Of a stretch of DNA of 64,000 nucleotides, positions 17,038 through 28,730 are shown one piece after another. A program made the translations under genes and the position numbers. The notes beneath the pieces are model-generated. The model saw nothing but the letters and a program-made list of their open reading frames with translations. It made no database searches and was not told the DNA's origin. How positions within the stretch are numbered: the stretch's first letter is position 1; the number at the start of each line of letters is the position of its first letter. Location: contig NZ_CP040818.1 in assembly GCF_005887635.2 (NCBI RefSeq), positions 1,766,501-1,830,500 of the forward strand, in the 5' to 3' direction. The stretch comes from Paroceanicella profunda. GTDB lineage: Bacteria > Pseudomonadota > Alphaproteobacteria > Rhodobacterales > Rhodobacteraceae.

Positions 17038-17382
17038 GTGCTCGGGCGCATCATCTCCGATGTCGAGCTTGCCGTGGCGCGTCTCGGCAGCCAGGCCTTC
17101 TGGACCGGGCTGATGGCGCTTGCGCTGCTGGCCGGGCTGTCGTTCCTGACAGCCGGGGTCTGGAGCGTGATCGCGGCGCGGCACGGCGCGGCAGAGGCCT
17201 CGCTCCTCGTGGGGGCGGGCTTCGTGGTGATCGCGGGCGTGCTGTTCCTCATCACGCGCCGTATCGCCCGACAGCGCCGCCTGGCCGCGATGCGCGCCCG
17301 GGCACGCAACGGCGCTGACGCGGCCACGCTGGCCGAGACCTTCCTCGTCGCGATGGAAACCGGCCGCGCCATGCGCCGCTGA
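17038..17382 (+). CDS. YqjE-like (phage holin superfamily III) membrane protein
   Basis: This 114-residue protein has two adjacent membrane helices (TGLMALALLAGLSFLTAGVWSVIAA, then ASLLVGAGFVVIAGVLFLI) followed by a strongly basic cytoplasmic helix (RRIARQRRLAAMRARAR). The start is GTG at 17038, 9 bases after the DUF883 stop, so both are probably cotranscribed and controlled by the same stress promoter. The gene order matches yqjD-yqjE of enterobacteria. Molecular role is unknown. A strong terminator follows. Confidence 0.8.
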   Translation: MLGRIISDVELAVARLGSQAFWTGLMALALLAGLSFLTAGVWSVIAARHGAAEASLLVGAGFVVIAGVLFLITRRIARQRRLAAMRARARNGADAATLAETFLVAMETGRAMRR

Positions 17383-17408
17383 CCCCTTTCGCGACGGATG
17401 ACATCCGA

Positions 17409-17439
17409 AGCGCCGGCCCGGTGACGGGCCGGCGCTTTT
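17409..17439 (+). terminator. Intrinsic terminator after the YqjE-like gene
   Basis: AGCGCCGGCCCG, a GTGA loop and CGGGCCGGCGCT form a perfect 12-bp stem followed by TTT, 27 bases after the stop codon. It should end the DUF883-YqjE transcript. Confidence 0.85.
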
Positions 17440-17708
17440 GCGTTGCGGGCACCGCGTGACGCAGGGGGAAGGAGATGCGGCGCGCGGCGGGGGTGCGCGA
17501 TTCCGCGAGACGCGCGTACCGGCGCCGGGCGCGGCGAAGACATGCACGTCGCGACGGAGGCCGGCTGCATGGGCCCCGCCGACGCGTCATCACGGTCAAC
17601 ATGCAAAGGGCCGGCTGGCGTCCCGATCCGGCCCGGGTGGCGCGCGGCCCCGATCGCTCGCGGCCCCGCTGATGAACAGGCGGGCTCCTCGTGCATTCCA
17701 TCAGCCTT

Positions 17709-17875
17709 GCATCGGGTCGACCCCGGGCCCTGCTTGCGCCGCATCGGGCTGACCGCCGATCCCGCCGGCCCAGCATCGGGTTGCCCCCGGGTCCCACCGG
17801 CCTCGCATCGGGTTGCCTCCGGGCCCCGCCTGCCATGCATCGGGCTGAAGCGGGCTCCCGCCGGCCCTGCATGGG
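17709..17875. repeat. 32-bp imperfect tandem repeat, 5 copies plus a partial
   Basis: Five head-to-tail units of exactly 32 bp, each beginning GCATCGGG (17709, 17741, 17773, 17805, 17837), then GCATGGG at 17869. Units differ at about a quarter of positions. There are no unique spacers, so this is not a CRISPR. It occupies most of the convergent gap 17440-17933 between the YqjE-like gene and xylB, in which no gene is supported. Confidence 0.9.
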
Positions 17876-17933
17876 AGAGGGGGGCCTGCGCGGCGTGTCT
17901 TCGGGTCTCTCGCGCCCCGCTCGGGGCGCGGGC

Positions 17934-19381
17934 TCAGGCGTGGGCCACGTCGGGCCAGGCCTCGCGGTAGCGGGTGAGGCGTTCGGGCCAGAAACTGTCG
18001 CTCCGCGGGGTGATCTCGCGCTCGGGCACCGGGCGGGTCATCACCGCGTCGATGCTCTCCCCCGTGGCGCAGATCGCCAGGCGGGCCGCGCCGATTGCCG
18101 CGCCGAAATCGCCCTTGCCGGGCAGGGCGATGGTCACCTGGCCCGCGTCGGCGATGGCCTGCAGCCAGTAGGTGGAGCGCGCGCCGCCGCCCACGGCGTA
18201 GAGCAGGTGCGGCGCGGTGCCGCCCTCCGTGAGCGCCTGCACGCAATCGGCCAGCGACGCGGCGACCCCGCTCAGCACCGCGCGGGCCAGGGCGCCGATG
18301 TCGGTGCTGCGCGACAGGCCGGTGAAGGCGCCGCGGGCGGTTGCGTCGTTCCAGGGCGTGCGCTCGCCGGAGAGATAGGGCAGGAACAGCGGGTCGGCGG
18401 ACGAGAAGGGCTGCTCCGCGGCCAGTTCGACAAGCCGGGCCGGGCCCTGGCCGGTGATCTCGGAAAGCCAGTTCAGGCTGTCGGTGGCCGAGAGGGTGAC
18501 GCCCATCTGGTGCCAAGTGTGCGGCACGGCGTGGCAGAAGGTGTGCACCGCGCGGCCCGGGTTGGCGCCGGCATCGGCCGTGGCGACGAACACCACCCCG
18601 GAGGTGCCGAGCGACAGGAACCCCGTGCCGGCAGTGACCGCGCCCACGCCGCAGGCCGAGGCCGCGTTGTCTCCGCCGCCGCCCGCGATCACCGGCGCCG
18701 GGCCGGTGATGCCCCAGCGCGCGCAAAGCTCCGCGCGCAGCGCGCCGCCGGGCGCGCTGCCCTCCACCAGCCGGGGCATCTGCGCCAGCGTGAGGCCGGT
18801 CGCCTCCAGCAGCGCGGGCGACCAGCAGCGCCCGGCGATGTCCAGCCACAGGGTGCCGGCGCTGTCGGAGAGGTCGGAGACATGCTCGCCGGAGAGGCGC
18901 AGCCGCAGGTAGTCCTTCGGCAGCAGCACCTTCGCCACCCGGGCGAAGACCTCCGGTTCATGGCGGCGCACCCATTCGAGCTTCGGCGCGGTGAAGCCCG
19001 GCATCACGACGTTGCCGCCGATGCCGCGGAAGTCGGCCCGTGCCTCCAGCTCCGCGCATTCCGCCGCCGAGCGGCCGTCGTTCCACAGGATGGCCGGGCG
19101 CAGCACGGTGTCTGCGGCGTCGAGCAGCGTGGCGCCGTGCATCTGGCCGGAGAGGCCGATGGCCGAGAGCGCCGCCATCTCGGCCGGGAAGCGGGTGGCG
19201 AGGGCGTCGAGCGTTTCCTCCGCCGCGCGCCACCAGGCCTCGGGGTCCTGCTCGGACCAGCCGGGATGCGGGCGCGAGACCTCGAGCGCCGCATGCGCGT
19301 CGCCGATCACCCGCTGCGCCGCGTCCACGAGGACGGTCTTCACCCCCGAGGTGCCGAGGTCGATGCCCGCGAAGACACTCA

Positions 19382-19382
<1 letters not shown>
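17934..19382 (-). CDS. xylB: Xylulokinase
   Basis: This 482-residue FGGY-family sugar kinase phosphorylates D-xylulose to xylulose 5-phosphate. The start MSVFAGIDLGTSGVKTVLVD is the canonical phosphate-1 motif. Substrate residues appear in SGQMHGATLLD and ILWNDGRS, the ATP side in SLGTSGVVFVATADAG, and the C-terminal AVGGGARSTYWLQ is standard. It starts at 19382, overlapping the mtlK stop. It is the last gene of the polyol operon. D-arabitol oxidised by the upstream mannitol-type dehydrogenase would yield its substrate, as described for Rhodobacter. No fructokinase gene follows in this window. Confidence 0.95.
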
Positions 19383-20856
<1,474 letters not shown>

Positions 20857-20860
<4 letters not shown>

Positions 20861-21495
20861 GCAGCGATCCTTTCACGGATGGCGGAGGCAAGGTCATCGA
20901 TGGTGGCGCAGGCCGTCGCGCCGGCCGGGGCGGCCATCGGGGACTGCGGCCAGAACAGGGTGGTCATGCCGGCGGCAATTCCGGCAGCGGCGCCGGTGAG
21001 GCTGTCCTCCACGGCGATGCAGTCGCCCGGCTCGGCCCCGACGAGCCAGGCGGCGCGCAGGTAGGGTTCCGGGTCCGGCTTGCCGCGGCGCACGTCGTTG
21101 CGGCTCACGGTCAGCAGGCCCGGGCGGGTGAGACCCACGGCGTCGAGGTTCACCCCGACCACGATGCGGTCGGAGTTCGACACCACGGCCTGGGCCACCC
21201 CCTCCGCGCGCAGGGCCTCGAACAGCTCCAGCGCGCCGGGCCGGCCCTGCAGCCCGGGCACGAGCGTGAGGTAGGTCTCGTATTTCAGCGCCAGCCACTC
21301 CGGCAGCGCCAGCGGCAGGCCCAGCCGCTCCACCGCCCAGGCGTGCACCGAACGCGCGTCCATGCCCACGACATGCTCGTGCAGGTCGTCCGGCGGGGTG
21401 ATCCCGCTGGCGGCCAGGGCGTTCAGCAACGCGGCCTCGTGCATCGGCTCGCTGTCGACCAGCGTGCCGTCCATGTCCCAGAAAATCGCTTTCAT
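20857..21495 (-). CDS. HAD-superfamily sugar phosphatase-like protein
   Basis: This 212-residue HAD subfamily IA hydrolase has motif I DMDGTLVDSEP (nucleophile Asp8, acid Asp10), motif II Ser in VVSNSDR, motif III Lys in RRGKPDPEPYLRA and motif IV in CIAVEDSLTGAAAG. It resembles beta-phosphoglucomutase/phosphatase enzymes acting on phosphosugars or polyol phosphates. It lies between smoS and mtlK with a 4-base gap and a 4-base overlap, so it belongs to the polyol operon. A housekeeping role removing toxic sugar phosphates is plausible (inference); the exact substrate is not readable. Confidence 0.85.
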
Positions 21496-21499
21496 GTGC

Positions 21500-22272
21500 T
21501 CAGCTCATCCAGTTGCCGCCATCGACGTTGTACGTCTGGGCAACGATATAGTCCGCGTCGCGTGACGCGAGGAAGACGGCCATTCCGGTGAGGTCCTCGG
21601 CCGTGCCCATGCGCCCGTAGGGCACGGCGGCGCCGACACGGGCCTTCTTCTCGCCGGGGGCGAGGCCCTCGTGTTTCGCGAAGAAGGCGTCCACCCCGTC
21701 CCAGTGCTCGCCGTCCACCACGCCGGGGGCGATGGCGTTCACGTTGATGCCGTGGCGGATCAGGTCCAGCCCGGCGGACTGGGTGAGGGAGATGATCGCG
21801 GCCTTGGTGGCGCAGTAGACCGCCACCAGCGGCTCGCCGCGGCGGCCGGCCTGGCTGGCCATGTTGATGATGCGCCCGCCGCGGCCCTGCGCGATCATCA
21901 GTTTCGCCGCGGCCTGCAGGGTGAACAGCGCCCCGGCCACGTTCACCGCCATCAGCCGGTCATAGGCGGCGCGCTCGATCTCCACCGTGGGGGAGGCGTA
22001 GAACAGCGCCGCGTTGTTGACCAGGATGTCCAGCCCGCCGGCGGTGGCGGAGACCTCGGCCATGGCCGCGTCGATGCTCTCCTGCCGGGTGACGTCGAGA
22101 TGGACCGCATAGGCCTGCGGGCCGATGCCGGAAGCCGTGGCGGTCGCGCGGTCCATGTCGATGTCCCCGATCGCCACGCGGGCGCCCTCGCGCACATAGG
22201 CGGCGGCAAAGGCCGCGCCGATGCCGCGCGCGGCGCCGGTGATCAGGGCCGACTTGCCCTCGAGCCGTCCCA

Positions 22273-22273
<1 letters not shown>
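21500..22273 (-). CDS. smoS: Sorbitol dehydrogenase, short-chain type (SmoS)
   Basis: This 257-residue classical SDR enzyme oxidises D-sorbitol to D-fructose with NAD. TGAARGIG (residues 12-19) binds the cofactor, NNAA lies near 87, and the catalytic triad is Ser140, Tyr153 and Lys157 (YCATK). The C-terminus NVDGGNWMS is usual for this class. The start at 22273 shares a base with the smoK stop; a longer in-frame extension into smoK was rejected. Position directly after the ABC ATPase gene matches Rhodobacter sphaeroides, where SmoS follows SmoK. Together with MtlK it feeds fructose into central metabolism. Confidence 0.93.
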
Positions 22274-23271
<998 letters not shown>

Positions 23272-23288
23272 TCTTCCTGTCCCTGTTC

Positions 23289-24119
23289 TTACTTGACCGC
23301 GCCGAAGGTCAGTCCGCGCACGAGTTGTTTCTGGCTGAACCAGCCCATCACCAGGATGGGCGCGATGGCGAGCATGGAGGCTGCCGAGAGCTTCGACCAG
23401 AACAGCCCCTCCGGGCTCGAGTACTGGGCGATCATCGCCGTGAGCGGCGCCGCGTTCGACGTGGTCAGCAGCACCGTCCAGAACGCCTCGTTCCAGGCGA
23501 GGATGATGTTCAGCAGCAGGGTGGAGGCGATGCCCGGCACCGCCATGGGGGCCAGGACGTAGACGATCTCCTTGCCCAGCGTGGCCCCGTCCATCCGCGC
23601 CGCCTCCAGGATCTCGCCGGGGATCTCCTTGAAGTAGGTGAACAGCATCCACACGATGATCGGCAGGTTCATCAGCATCAGCACGATGACCAGCCCGGTG
23701 CGGGTGTCCATCAGCCCGGTGTCGCGGAACAGCAGGGTGATCGGCACCAGCACGCCCACCGCCGGCAGCATCTTGGTGGAGAGCATCCACATCAGGATGT
23801 CCTTGGTGCGCTTGGTGGGGGTGAAGGCCATCGACCAGGCCGCCGGGATGGCGATCAGCAGCCCCAGCGCCGTGGAGCCGAGCGAGATCACCACCGAGTT
23901 CATCGCGTGGTGGAAGTAGTCCGACCGGTCGTTCACGGTGAGGTAGTTCTCCAGCGTCCAGTCGAAGGACAGGAAGCTGGGCGGCATGGCGATGGCCTCG
24001 CCCTCGGTCTTGAAGCTGGTGAGGAAGGTCCACAGGATCGGGAAGAACAGCGTGAGCCCGATGAGCCAGCCGATCGCGGTGAAGACCAGTTTGCGGTTCG
24101 TTGTGACGCCCCGTGCCAT
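23289..24119 (-). CDS. smoG: Polyol ABC transporter permease (MalG type)
   Basis: This 276-residue inner-membrane permease shows six predicted helices and the CUT1 EAA loop [26 protein letters not shown]. It ends [16 protein letters not shown], the classic MalG-type C-terminus that enters the transporter core. It is 3 bases downstream of smoF and 17 bases upstream of smoK. It pairs with SmoF to form the pore for sorbitol and mannitol. Confidence 0.95.
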   Translation of the reverse strand: MARGVTTNRKLVFTAIGWLIGLTLFFPILWTFLTSFKTEGEAIAMPPSFLSFDWTLENYLTVNDRSDYFHHAMNSVVISLGSTALGLLIAIPAAWSMAFTPTKRTKDILMWMLSTKMLPAVGVLVPITLLFRDTGLMDTRTGLVIVLMLMNLPIIVWMLFTYFKEIPGEILEAARMDGATLGKEIVYVLAPMAVPGIASTLLLNIILAWNEAFWTVLLTTSNAAPLTAMIAQYSSPEGLFWSKLSAASMLAIAPILVMGWFSQKQLVRGLTFGAVK

Positions 24120-24122
24120 GCC

Positions 24123-24995
24123 TCAGGCCTCCAGGTTCTTGCCGATCATCCGGATGAGGAAGATCGCGACGATGTTGGCGAGGATGATGGCGATGACACC
24201 GCCGGCGGAGGCAGCGCCCGCGTCGTAGAACAGGAGTGCCTGCATGTAGATGAGATAGGTGAGGTTCGTGCTCTCGGTGCCCGGGCCGCCGTTCGTGGTC
24301 ACGAAGATCTCGGCGAAGACGGAGAGCAGGAAGATCGTCTCGATCAGCACCACCACGGTGAGCGCGCGCGCCAGATGCGGCAGGGTGATGTGCCAGAAGA
24401 TCGAGAAGATGCCCGCACCGTCCATCTCCGCGGCTTCCTTCTGGTCCTGGTCGAGGGACTGGAGCGCGGTGAGGATGATGAGCGTGGCGAAGGGCAGCCA
24501 GGCCCAGGACACGATGATGGTGACCGAGAGCAGCGGAAGCTGCGCCAGCCAGTCCACCGGCTGCAGCCCCACAGCCCGCGCGACCCAGGCGAACAGCCCG
24601 TTCACCGGGTGCATCAGCATGTTCTTCCACACCAGCGCCGAGACGGTGGGCATCACGAAGAACGGTGCGATCACCAGCAGGCGCACGATGCCCTGCCCGA
24701 AGAAGGGCTGGTCCAGCAGGATGGCGAGGAAGGTGCCGCCCCCCACGGTGACCAGCAGCGTGCCGCCCACCAGCAGCAGCGTGTTCACCAGGGAGTCCCA
24801 GAAGGCCGGGTCTTCCACGAAGAACTGGTAGTTGAGGAAGCCGATCCACTCCTCCGTGCCCGGCATCAGCAGGTTGTAGCGCAGGAACGAGAAGTAGAGC
24901 GTCATCGCCAGCGGTACGATCATCCAGCACAGCAGCAGGATTACCGATGGTGTGAGCATGAGCCGTGCCGAGGCGCGCGTGTGTAGGGTTGCCAT
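24123..24995 (-). CDS. smoF: Polyol ABC transporter permease (MalF type)
   Basis: This 290-residue permease of the MalF class. The beginning [28 protein letters not shown] is typical of sugar-ABC first permeases, and the EAA-like loop reads [27 protein letters not shown] large GC-rich gap of 255 bases with a strong hairpin separates it from the binding-protein gene smoE upstream, while only 3 bases separate it from smoG. It is the partner of SmoG in the polyol importer. Confidence 0.95.
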   Translation of the reverse strand: MATLHTRASARLMLTPSVILLLCWMIVPLAMTLYFSFLRYNLLMPGTEEWIGFLNYQFFVEDPAFWDSLVNTLLLVGGTLLVTVGGGTFLAILLDQPFFGQGIVRLLVIAPFFVMPTVSALVWKNMLMHPVNGLFAWVARAVGLQPVDWLAQLPLLSVTIIVSWAWLPFATLIILTALQSLDQDQKEAAEMDGAGIFSIFWHITLPHLARALTVVVLIETIFLLSVFAEIFVTTNGGPGTESTNLTYLIYMQALLFYDAGAASAGGVIAIILANIVAIFLIRMIGKNLEA

Positions 24996-25185
24996 TGCCT
25001 GTCATTCCTCCCCGGGGGTGGTTGCCGCGCCCCGCGTGATCTTTTCCCCGCCTGTGCCATCCGGCCCCGCCGGCCGGGGGGCGATGTCGCTTCGCGGGCT
25101 GCCCCGGGGGCCTCTCTGCCCGGGGGAAGGGAGCCGACCGGGCAGACCCGGGGCAGCCGCGAAGCTCTGGGCGTGGGGCCCATTT

Positions 25186-25234
25186 CCGCTCCCGGCCCCG
25201 CGCGGGGCCGGGGAAGGCGCAGCCCCGGGAGCGG
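25186..25234 (-). promoter_or_regulatory. Nested hairpin between smoE and smoF
   Basis: Outer arms CCGCTCCCGG (25186-25195) and CCGGGAGCGG (25225-25234) pair perfectly, and a perfect 20-bp palindrome fills 25192-25211 as a competing inner hairpin. It begins 17 bases after the smoE stop on the minus strand and has no T tract. It is best read as an mRNA 3'-end stabiliser or partial terminator giving more binding protein than permease. Confidence 0.7.
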
Positions 25235-25250
25235 GGCGGCGCCGGTCCGC

Positions 25251-26561
25251 TTACTTGAGGTAGCCGCCCTTCGTCATCTCACGCTTGGTGAGCATCTGGG
25301 CGTTCTGCAGGGCCTGGTCGACCGAGACCGACCCGGCGAGGGCCGCGGAGAACTGCTGGCCCACCGCGGTGCCGATGCCCTGGAACTCCGGAATGGCGAC
25401 GAACTGCACGCCCACGTAGGGAACGGGGTCGACGGTGGGGTGCTTCGGGTCGGCGGCGTTGATGCTGTCCAGCGTCATCTTCGCGAAGGGCGCGGCCTCC
25501 TGGTACTCCGGGTTCTCGTACAGCGACTTGCGGGTGCCCGGCGGCACGTTCGCCCAGCCCTCCTCGGAGGCGACGAGCTCGGCATAGTCCTTCGAGGTGG
25601 CCCAGGCGATGAACTTCTGCGCCGCCTCGGTCTTGGCGGAGCCGGCCGGGATGGCGAGGTTCCAGGCCCAGAGCCAGTTGGAGCGCTTGCCCAGGCCCTT
25701 GTCGGGCGCCAGCGCGAAGCCGACCTTGTCGGCCACCGAGCTCTCGTCGGGGTTGGTCACGAAGGAGGCGGCCACGGTGGCGTCGATCCACATGCCGCAC
25801 TTGCCGGTCTGGAACAGGGCGAGGTTCTCGTTGAACCCGTTCGAGGAGGCACCCGGGGGGCCGTAGTTCTGCATCAGGTCGACGTAATCGGTGATGGTGG
25901 CCTTCCAGGCCTCGCCGTCGAACTGCGGGTTCCAGTTCTCGTCGAACCAGCGCGCGCCGTAGCTGTTGGCCATCGCGGAGAGGAAGGCCATGTTCTCGCC
26001 CCAGCCGGCCTTGCCGCGCAGGCAGATGCCGTAGACCTCGCCGTCCTTGTCGGTCATCGCCTCGGCGGCCTGCTTGATGAAGTCCCAGGTGGGGGCGTCG
26101 GGCATCTCGAGGCCCGCCTTCTCCATCAGGTCGGTGCGGTACATCACCATGGAGCTCTCGCCGTAGAAGGGCGCGGCGTAGAGCTCGCTGTCGGTGGTGA
26201 GGCCGTCGCGGATGGCGGGCAGCAGGTCGTCGACGTCATAGCTCGCGTCGAACTTCAGCGGCACCAGCCAGCCCTGCTTCGACCAGATCGGAACCTCGTA
26301 GGTGCCGATGGTCATGATGTCGTACTGGCCGCCCTTGGTGGCGATGTCGGTGGTGACCTTCTGGCGGAGAACGTTCTCCTCCATCGTCACCCATTCCACG
26401 TCGATGTCGGGATTGGCCTCGGTGAACGCGCCGGTGAGCTTCTGCATCCGGATCATGTCGCCGTTGTTCACGGTGGCGATGGTCAGCGTCTCGGCACCGG
26501 CAAGGGCCGAGGATGCGAGCAAGGCTCCGACAGCGAGCCCGAGCGTTTTGGAATATGTCAC
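25251..26561 (-). CDS. smoE: Sorbitol/mannitol-binding protein of the ABC transporter
   Basis: This 436-residue periplasmic binding protein of family 1. A Sec signal peptide ([23 protein letters not shown], cleaved before ETLTIATVN) precedes [17 protein letters not shown], which is the pattern of the polyol-binding SmoE/MtlE group. [25 protein letters not shown] is also family-typical. It is the promoter-proximal gene of the eight-gene polyol operon smoE-F-G-K-S-HAD-mtlK-xylB. The start at 26561 has AGGAGG-like GGGAGG upstream. Two inverted repeats at 26604-26624 and 26642-26670 are candidate operators. Confidence 0.95.
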   Translation of the reverse strand: MTYSKTLGLAVGALLASSALAGAETLTIATVNNGDMIRMQKLTGAFTEANPDIDVEWVTMEENVLRQKVTTDIATKGGQYDIMTIGTYEVPIWSKQGWLVPLKFDASYDVDDLLPAIRDGLTTDSELYAAPFYGESSMVMYRTDLMEKAGLEMPDAPTWDFIKQAAEAMTDKDGEVYGICLRGKAGWGENMAFLSAMANSYGARWFDENWNPQFDGEAWKATITDYVDLMQNYGPPGASSNGFNENLALFQTGKCGMWIDATVAASFVTNPDESSVADKVGFALAPDKGLGKRSNWLWAWNLAIPAGSAKTEAAQKFIAWATSKDYAELVASEEGWANVPPGTRKSLYENPEYQEAAPFAKMTLDSINAADPKHPTVDPVPYVGVQFVAIPEFQGIGTAVGQQFSAALAGSVSVDQALQNAQMLTKREMTKGGYLK

Positions 26562-26603
26562 GTTTTTTCCTCCCAGAAGGCATTCTTCGCGCCTCTGTTT
26601 ATA

Positions 26604-26624
26604 TTACTCATTCTGATTGAGTAA
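26604..26624. promoter_or_regulatory. Inverted repeat upstream of smoE, candidate operator
   Basis: TTACTCA and TGAGTAA are separated by 7 bases, a perfect two-arm dyad 43 bases before the smoE start in an AT-rich pocket. Position over the presumed promoter suggests a repressor or activator site for the polyol operon. The matching regulator gene is not in this window. Confidence 0.6.
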
Positions 26625-26641
26625 ATACCCTGAGTCAATCT

Positions 26642-26670
26642 CGAGGCATTTTTGAACCCGGATTCAATAT
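26642..26670. promoter_or_regulatory. Shared operator-like element, copy A
   Basis: The core TTGAAC-CCGG-ATTCAA is a near-palindrome (26652-26667) within a longer conserved block CGAG-N2-ATTTTTGAACC-N5-TTCAATAT. The same block occurs at 58541-58569. Here it lies 81-109 bases upstream of smoE and 145 bases upstream of the divergent amine oxidase gene. It probably binds a dimeric regulator (inference). Confidence 0.65.
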
Positions 26671-26814
26671 CCCGGCGAAGGGCCCCGGGCCGAGGCGGGC
26701 GCGACCGGGCTGCCGACCCGCCGGCGTCCGGCCCGCCCCGGCCCCGGGGCGCGTGACACGCGCGGGCAGGCCGGGTACGAAGGCTGGGTTTCCCACGGCT
26801 TTCAGGAGCATGGC

Positions 26815-28464
26815 ATGAGCGGCACACTCACGATGTTCGGGCCGGACTTCCCCTTCGCCTACGATGACTGGCTCGGTCATCCCGCCGGGCTGGGGCGCAT
26901 TCCGGCACAGCGGCACGGGGCCCGGGTGGCGATCGTCGGGGCGGGAATTTCCGGGCTGGTGGCGGGCTACGAGCTGATGCGCCTCGGCCTCTGCCCGGTG
27001 CTCTACGAATCGGGGGAGATCGGCGGACGGCTGCGCTCGCGCGCCTTCGAGGGGGCCGACGGGGTGGTGGCGGAGCTGGGCGGGATGCGCTTTCCCGCGT
27101 CCTCCGCCGGGTTCTGGCACTACGCGGGGCTGGCCGGCGTCACCTCCCGGCCGTTCCCGAACCCGCTCACGCCCGCCGCCGGCTCCACCGTCATCGACCT
27201 GGAGGGCGAGACCCATTACGCCGAGACGCTGGACGACCTGCCGCCGATCTTCCGCGAGGTGGCCGCCGCCTATGACGCGGCGCTGGAGGAGGGCGCCCGC
27301 CTCTCCGACCTGCAGACCGCCATCCGCATGCGCGACGCACCCCGGGTGGCGGAGATCTGGGCGCCCATCGTGCGGGACTGGGACGAGCGGACCTTCTACG
27401 ATTTCATCGTCTCCTCGCGGGCCTTCCGCGCGCTGAGCTTCCGCCACCGCGAGCTGTTCGGCCAGGTGGGCTTCGGCACCGGCGGCTGGGACAGCGATTT
27501 CCCCAACTCCATGCTGGAGATCCTGCGCGTGGCCGTCACCGGCCAGGACGAGAACCAGCGCCTGGTCGTGGGCGGGGTGGAGCAGGTGCCCCAGGCCCTG
27601 TGGCGCCACGCGCCGGAGCGGCTGGCGCACTGGCCGGACGGCACCACCCTCGCGGCCCTGAACGGCGGCGCCACGCGCCCCGGTGTCACCCGCATCGCGC
27701 GGGAGGGCGACGCCATCGCCGTGACGGACCGCTGGGGCCGCACGGAGCGCTTCGACGCCGTGATCGCCACCTGCCAGAGCTGGCTGCTCACCACCGCCAT
27801 CGAGACCGAGGAGAGCCTGTTCGACCACAAGCTGTGGATGGCGCTGGACCGCACCCGCTACATGCAGAGCTCGAAGACCTTCGTGATGGTCGACCGTCCG
27901 TTCTGGCAGGACCGGGACCCGGAGACCGGCCGCCAGGCCATGTCGATGACGCTGACCGACCGGCTCACCCGCGGCACCTATCTCTTCGACAACGGGCCGG
28001 GCAAGCCGGGTGTCATCTGCCTCACCTATTCCTGGATGTCCGACGCGCTGAAGATGCTGCCGCTGCCGGTGGACCGGCGGGTGGAACTGGCGCTGGGCGC
28101 ACTGTCGAAGATCTATCCGAAGGTCGACATCGCCTCCCATATCCTCGGCGACCCGATCACGGTGAGCTGGGAGAGCGACCCCAATTTCCTCGGCGCCTTC
28201 AAGGGCGCGCTGCCCGGCCATTACCGCTACAACCACCGCATGTTCCGGCATTTCATGCAGGACGGCCTGCCGCCGGAACAGCGTGGCCTGTTCCTGTGCG
28301 GGGACGACGTGAGCTGGACACCGGGCTGGGTGGAGGGCGCGGTGCAGACCGCGCTCAACGCCGTCTGGGGCGTGATGCATCAGTTCGGCGGGGCCTGCGA
28401 CGCGGAAAACCCCGGGCCCGGGGACGTCTGGCCAACCCGCGCCCCGGTGCGCCTGCCCTGCTGA
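26815..28464 (+). CDS. Flavin amine oxidase, tryptophan 2-monooxygenase-like
   Basis: This 549-residue FAD enzyme is of the bacterial tryptophan 2-monooxygenase (IaaM)/L-amino-acid oxidase group. The N-terminal region has MFGPDFPFAYDDWL, then the dinucleotide motif VAIVGAGISGLVAGYEL (about residues 38-54), GRLRSR and GGMRFP. The family-specific GTGGWDSDFPNSMLEI and GGVEQVP lie in the middle. The FAD-binding C-terminal motif is LFLCGDDVSWTPGWVEGAVQTALNAV. IaaM converts tryptophan to indole-3-acetamide with CO2 loss; no acetamide hydrolase (iaaH) sits next to it. It could be an oxidase for another amino acid. The start has CAGGAG 6 bases upstream. Confidence 0.85.
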   Translation: MSGTLTMFGPDFPFAYDDWLGHPAGLGRIPAQRHGARVAIVGAGISGLVAGYELMRLGLCPVLYESGEIGGRLRSRAFEGADGVVAELGGMRFPASSAGFWHYAGLAGVTSRPFPNPLTPAAGSTVIDLEGETHYAETLDDLPPIFREVAAAYDAALEEGARLSDLQTAIRMRDAPRVAEIWAPIVRDWDERTFYDFIVSSRAFRALSFRHRELFGQVGFGTGGWDSDFPNSMLEILRVAVTGQDENQRLVVGGVEQVPQALWRHAPERLAHWPDGTTLAALNGGATRPGVTRIAREGDAIAVTDRWGRTERFDAVIATCQSWLLTTAIETEESLFDHKLWMALDRTRYMQSSKTFVMVDRPFWQDRDPETGRQAMSMTLTDRLTRGTYLFDNGPGKPGVICLTYSWMSDALKMLPLPVDRRVELALGALSKIYPKVDIASHILGDPITVSWESDPNFLGAFKGALPGHYRYNHRMFRHFMQDGLPPEQRGLFLCGDDVSWTPGWVEGAVQTALNAVWGVMHQFGGACDAENPGPGDVWPTRAPVRLPC

Positions 28465-28622
28465 CGCTTGCGCGGCCCGCGGCGCGGATTCGGCTGCCCC
28501 CGGGCGGCCGGCCCGGCCCGACGCTTCCTCCCCCCCGGCCGACGCTTCCCCGCGTGGCTGTCCCCGGCAGCCCCTTCCCGCGCGTCCGTTCCGGTCGACG
28601 TTCCCTGCCGGCCCGTTCCGTC

Positions 28623-28730
28623 CCCGCGCGTCCGTTCCGGTCGACCATCCGTGCGCGCCCGTTCCGGTCGACCATCCGTGCGCGCCCGTTCCGGTCGACC
28701 ATTCGTGCGCGCCCGTTCCGGTCGACCCTC
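28623..28730. repeat. 27-bp tandem repeat, 4 copies
   Basis: Four nearly identical 27-bp units centred on CCGTTCCGGTCGACC (starts 28623, 28650, 28677, 28704), with one substitution in most units. They lie in the 745-base gap 28465-29209 between the amine oxidase and the GGDEF-EAL gene. The rest of the gap contains further degenerate relatives (TTCCCGCG..., CCTCCGGCC...) but no supported gene. Because 27 is a multiple of three, a repeated nonapeptide reading is open in some frames, but there is no ribosome site or codon pattern to support it. Confidence 0.9.

Noticed and set aside
17709..17875. 32-bp period that could suggest a CRISPR
   Set aside because: Units are contiguous and all alike; there are no unique spacers and no cas genes nearby.
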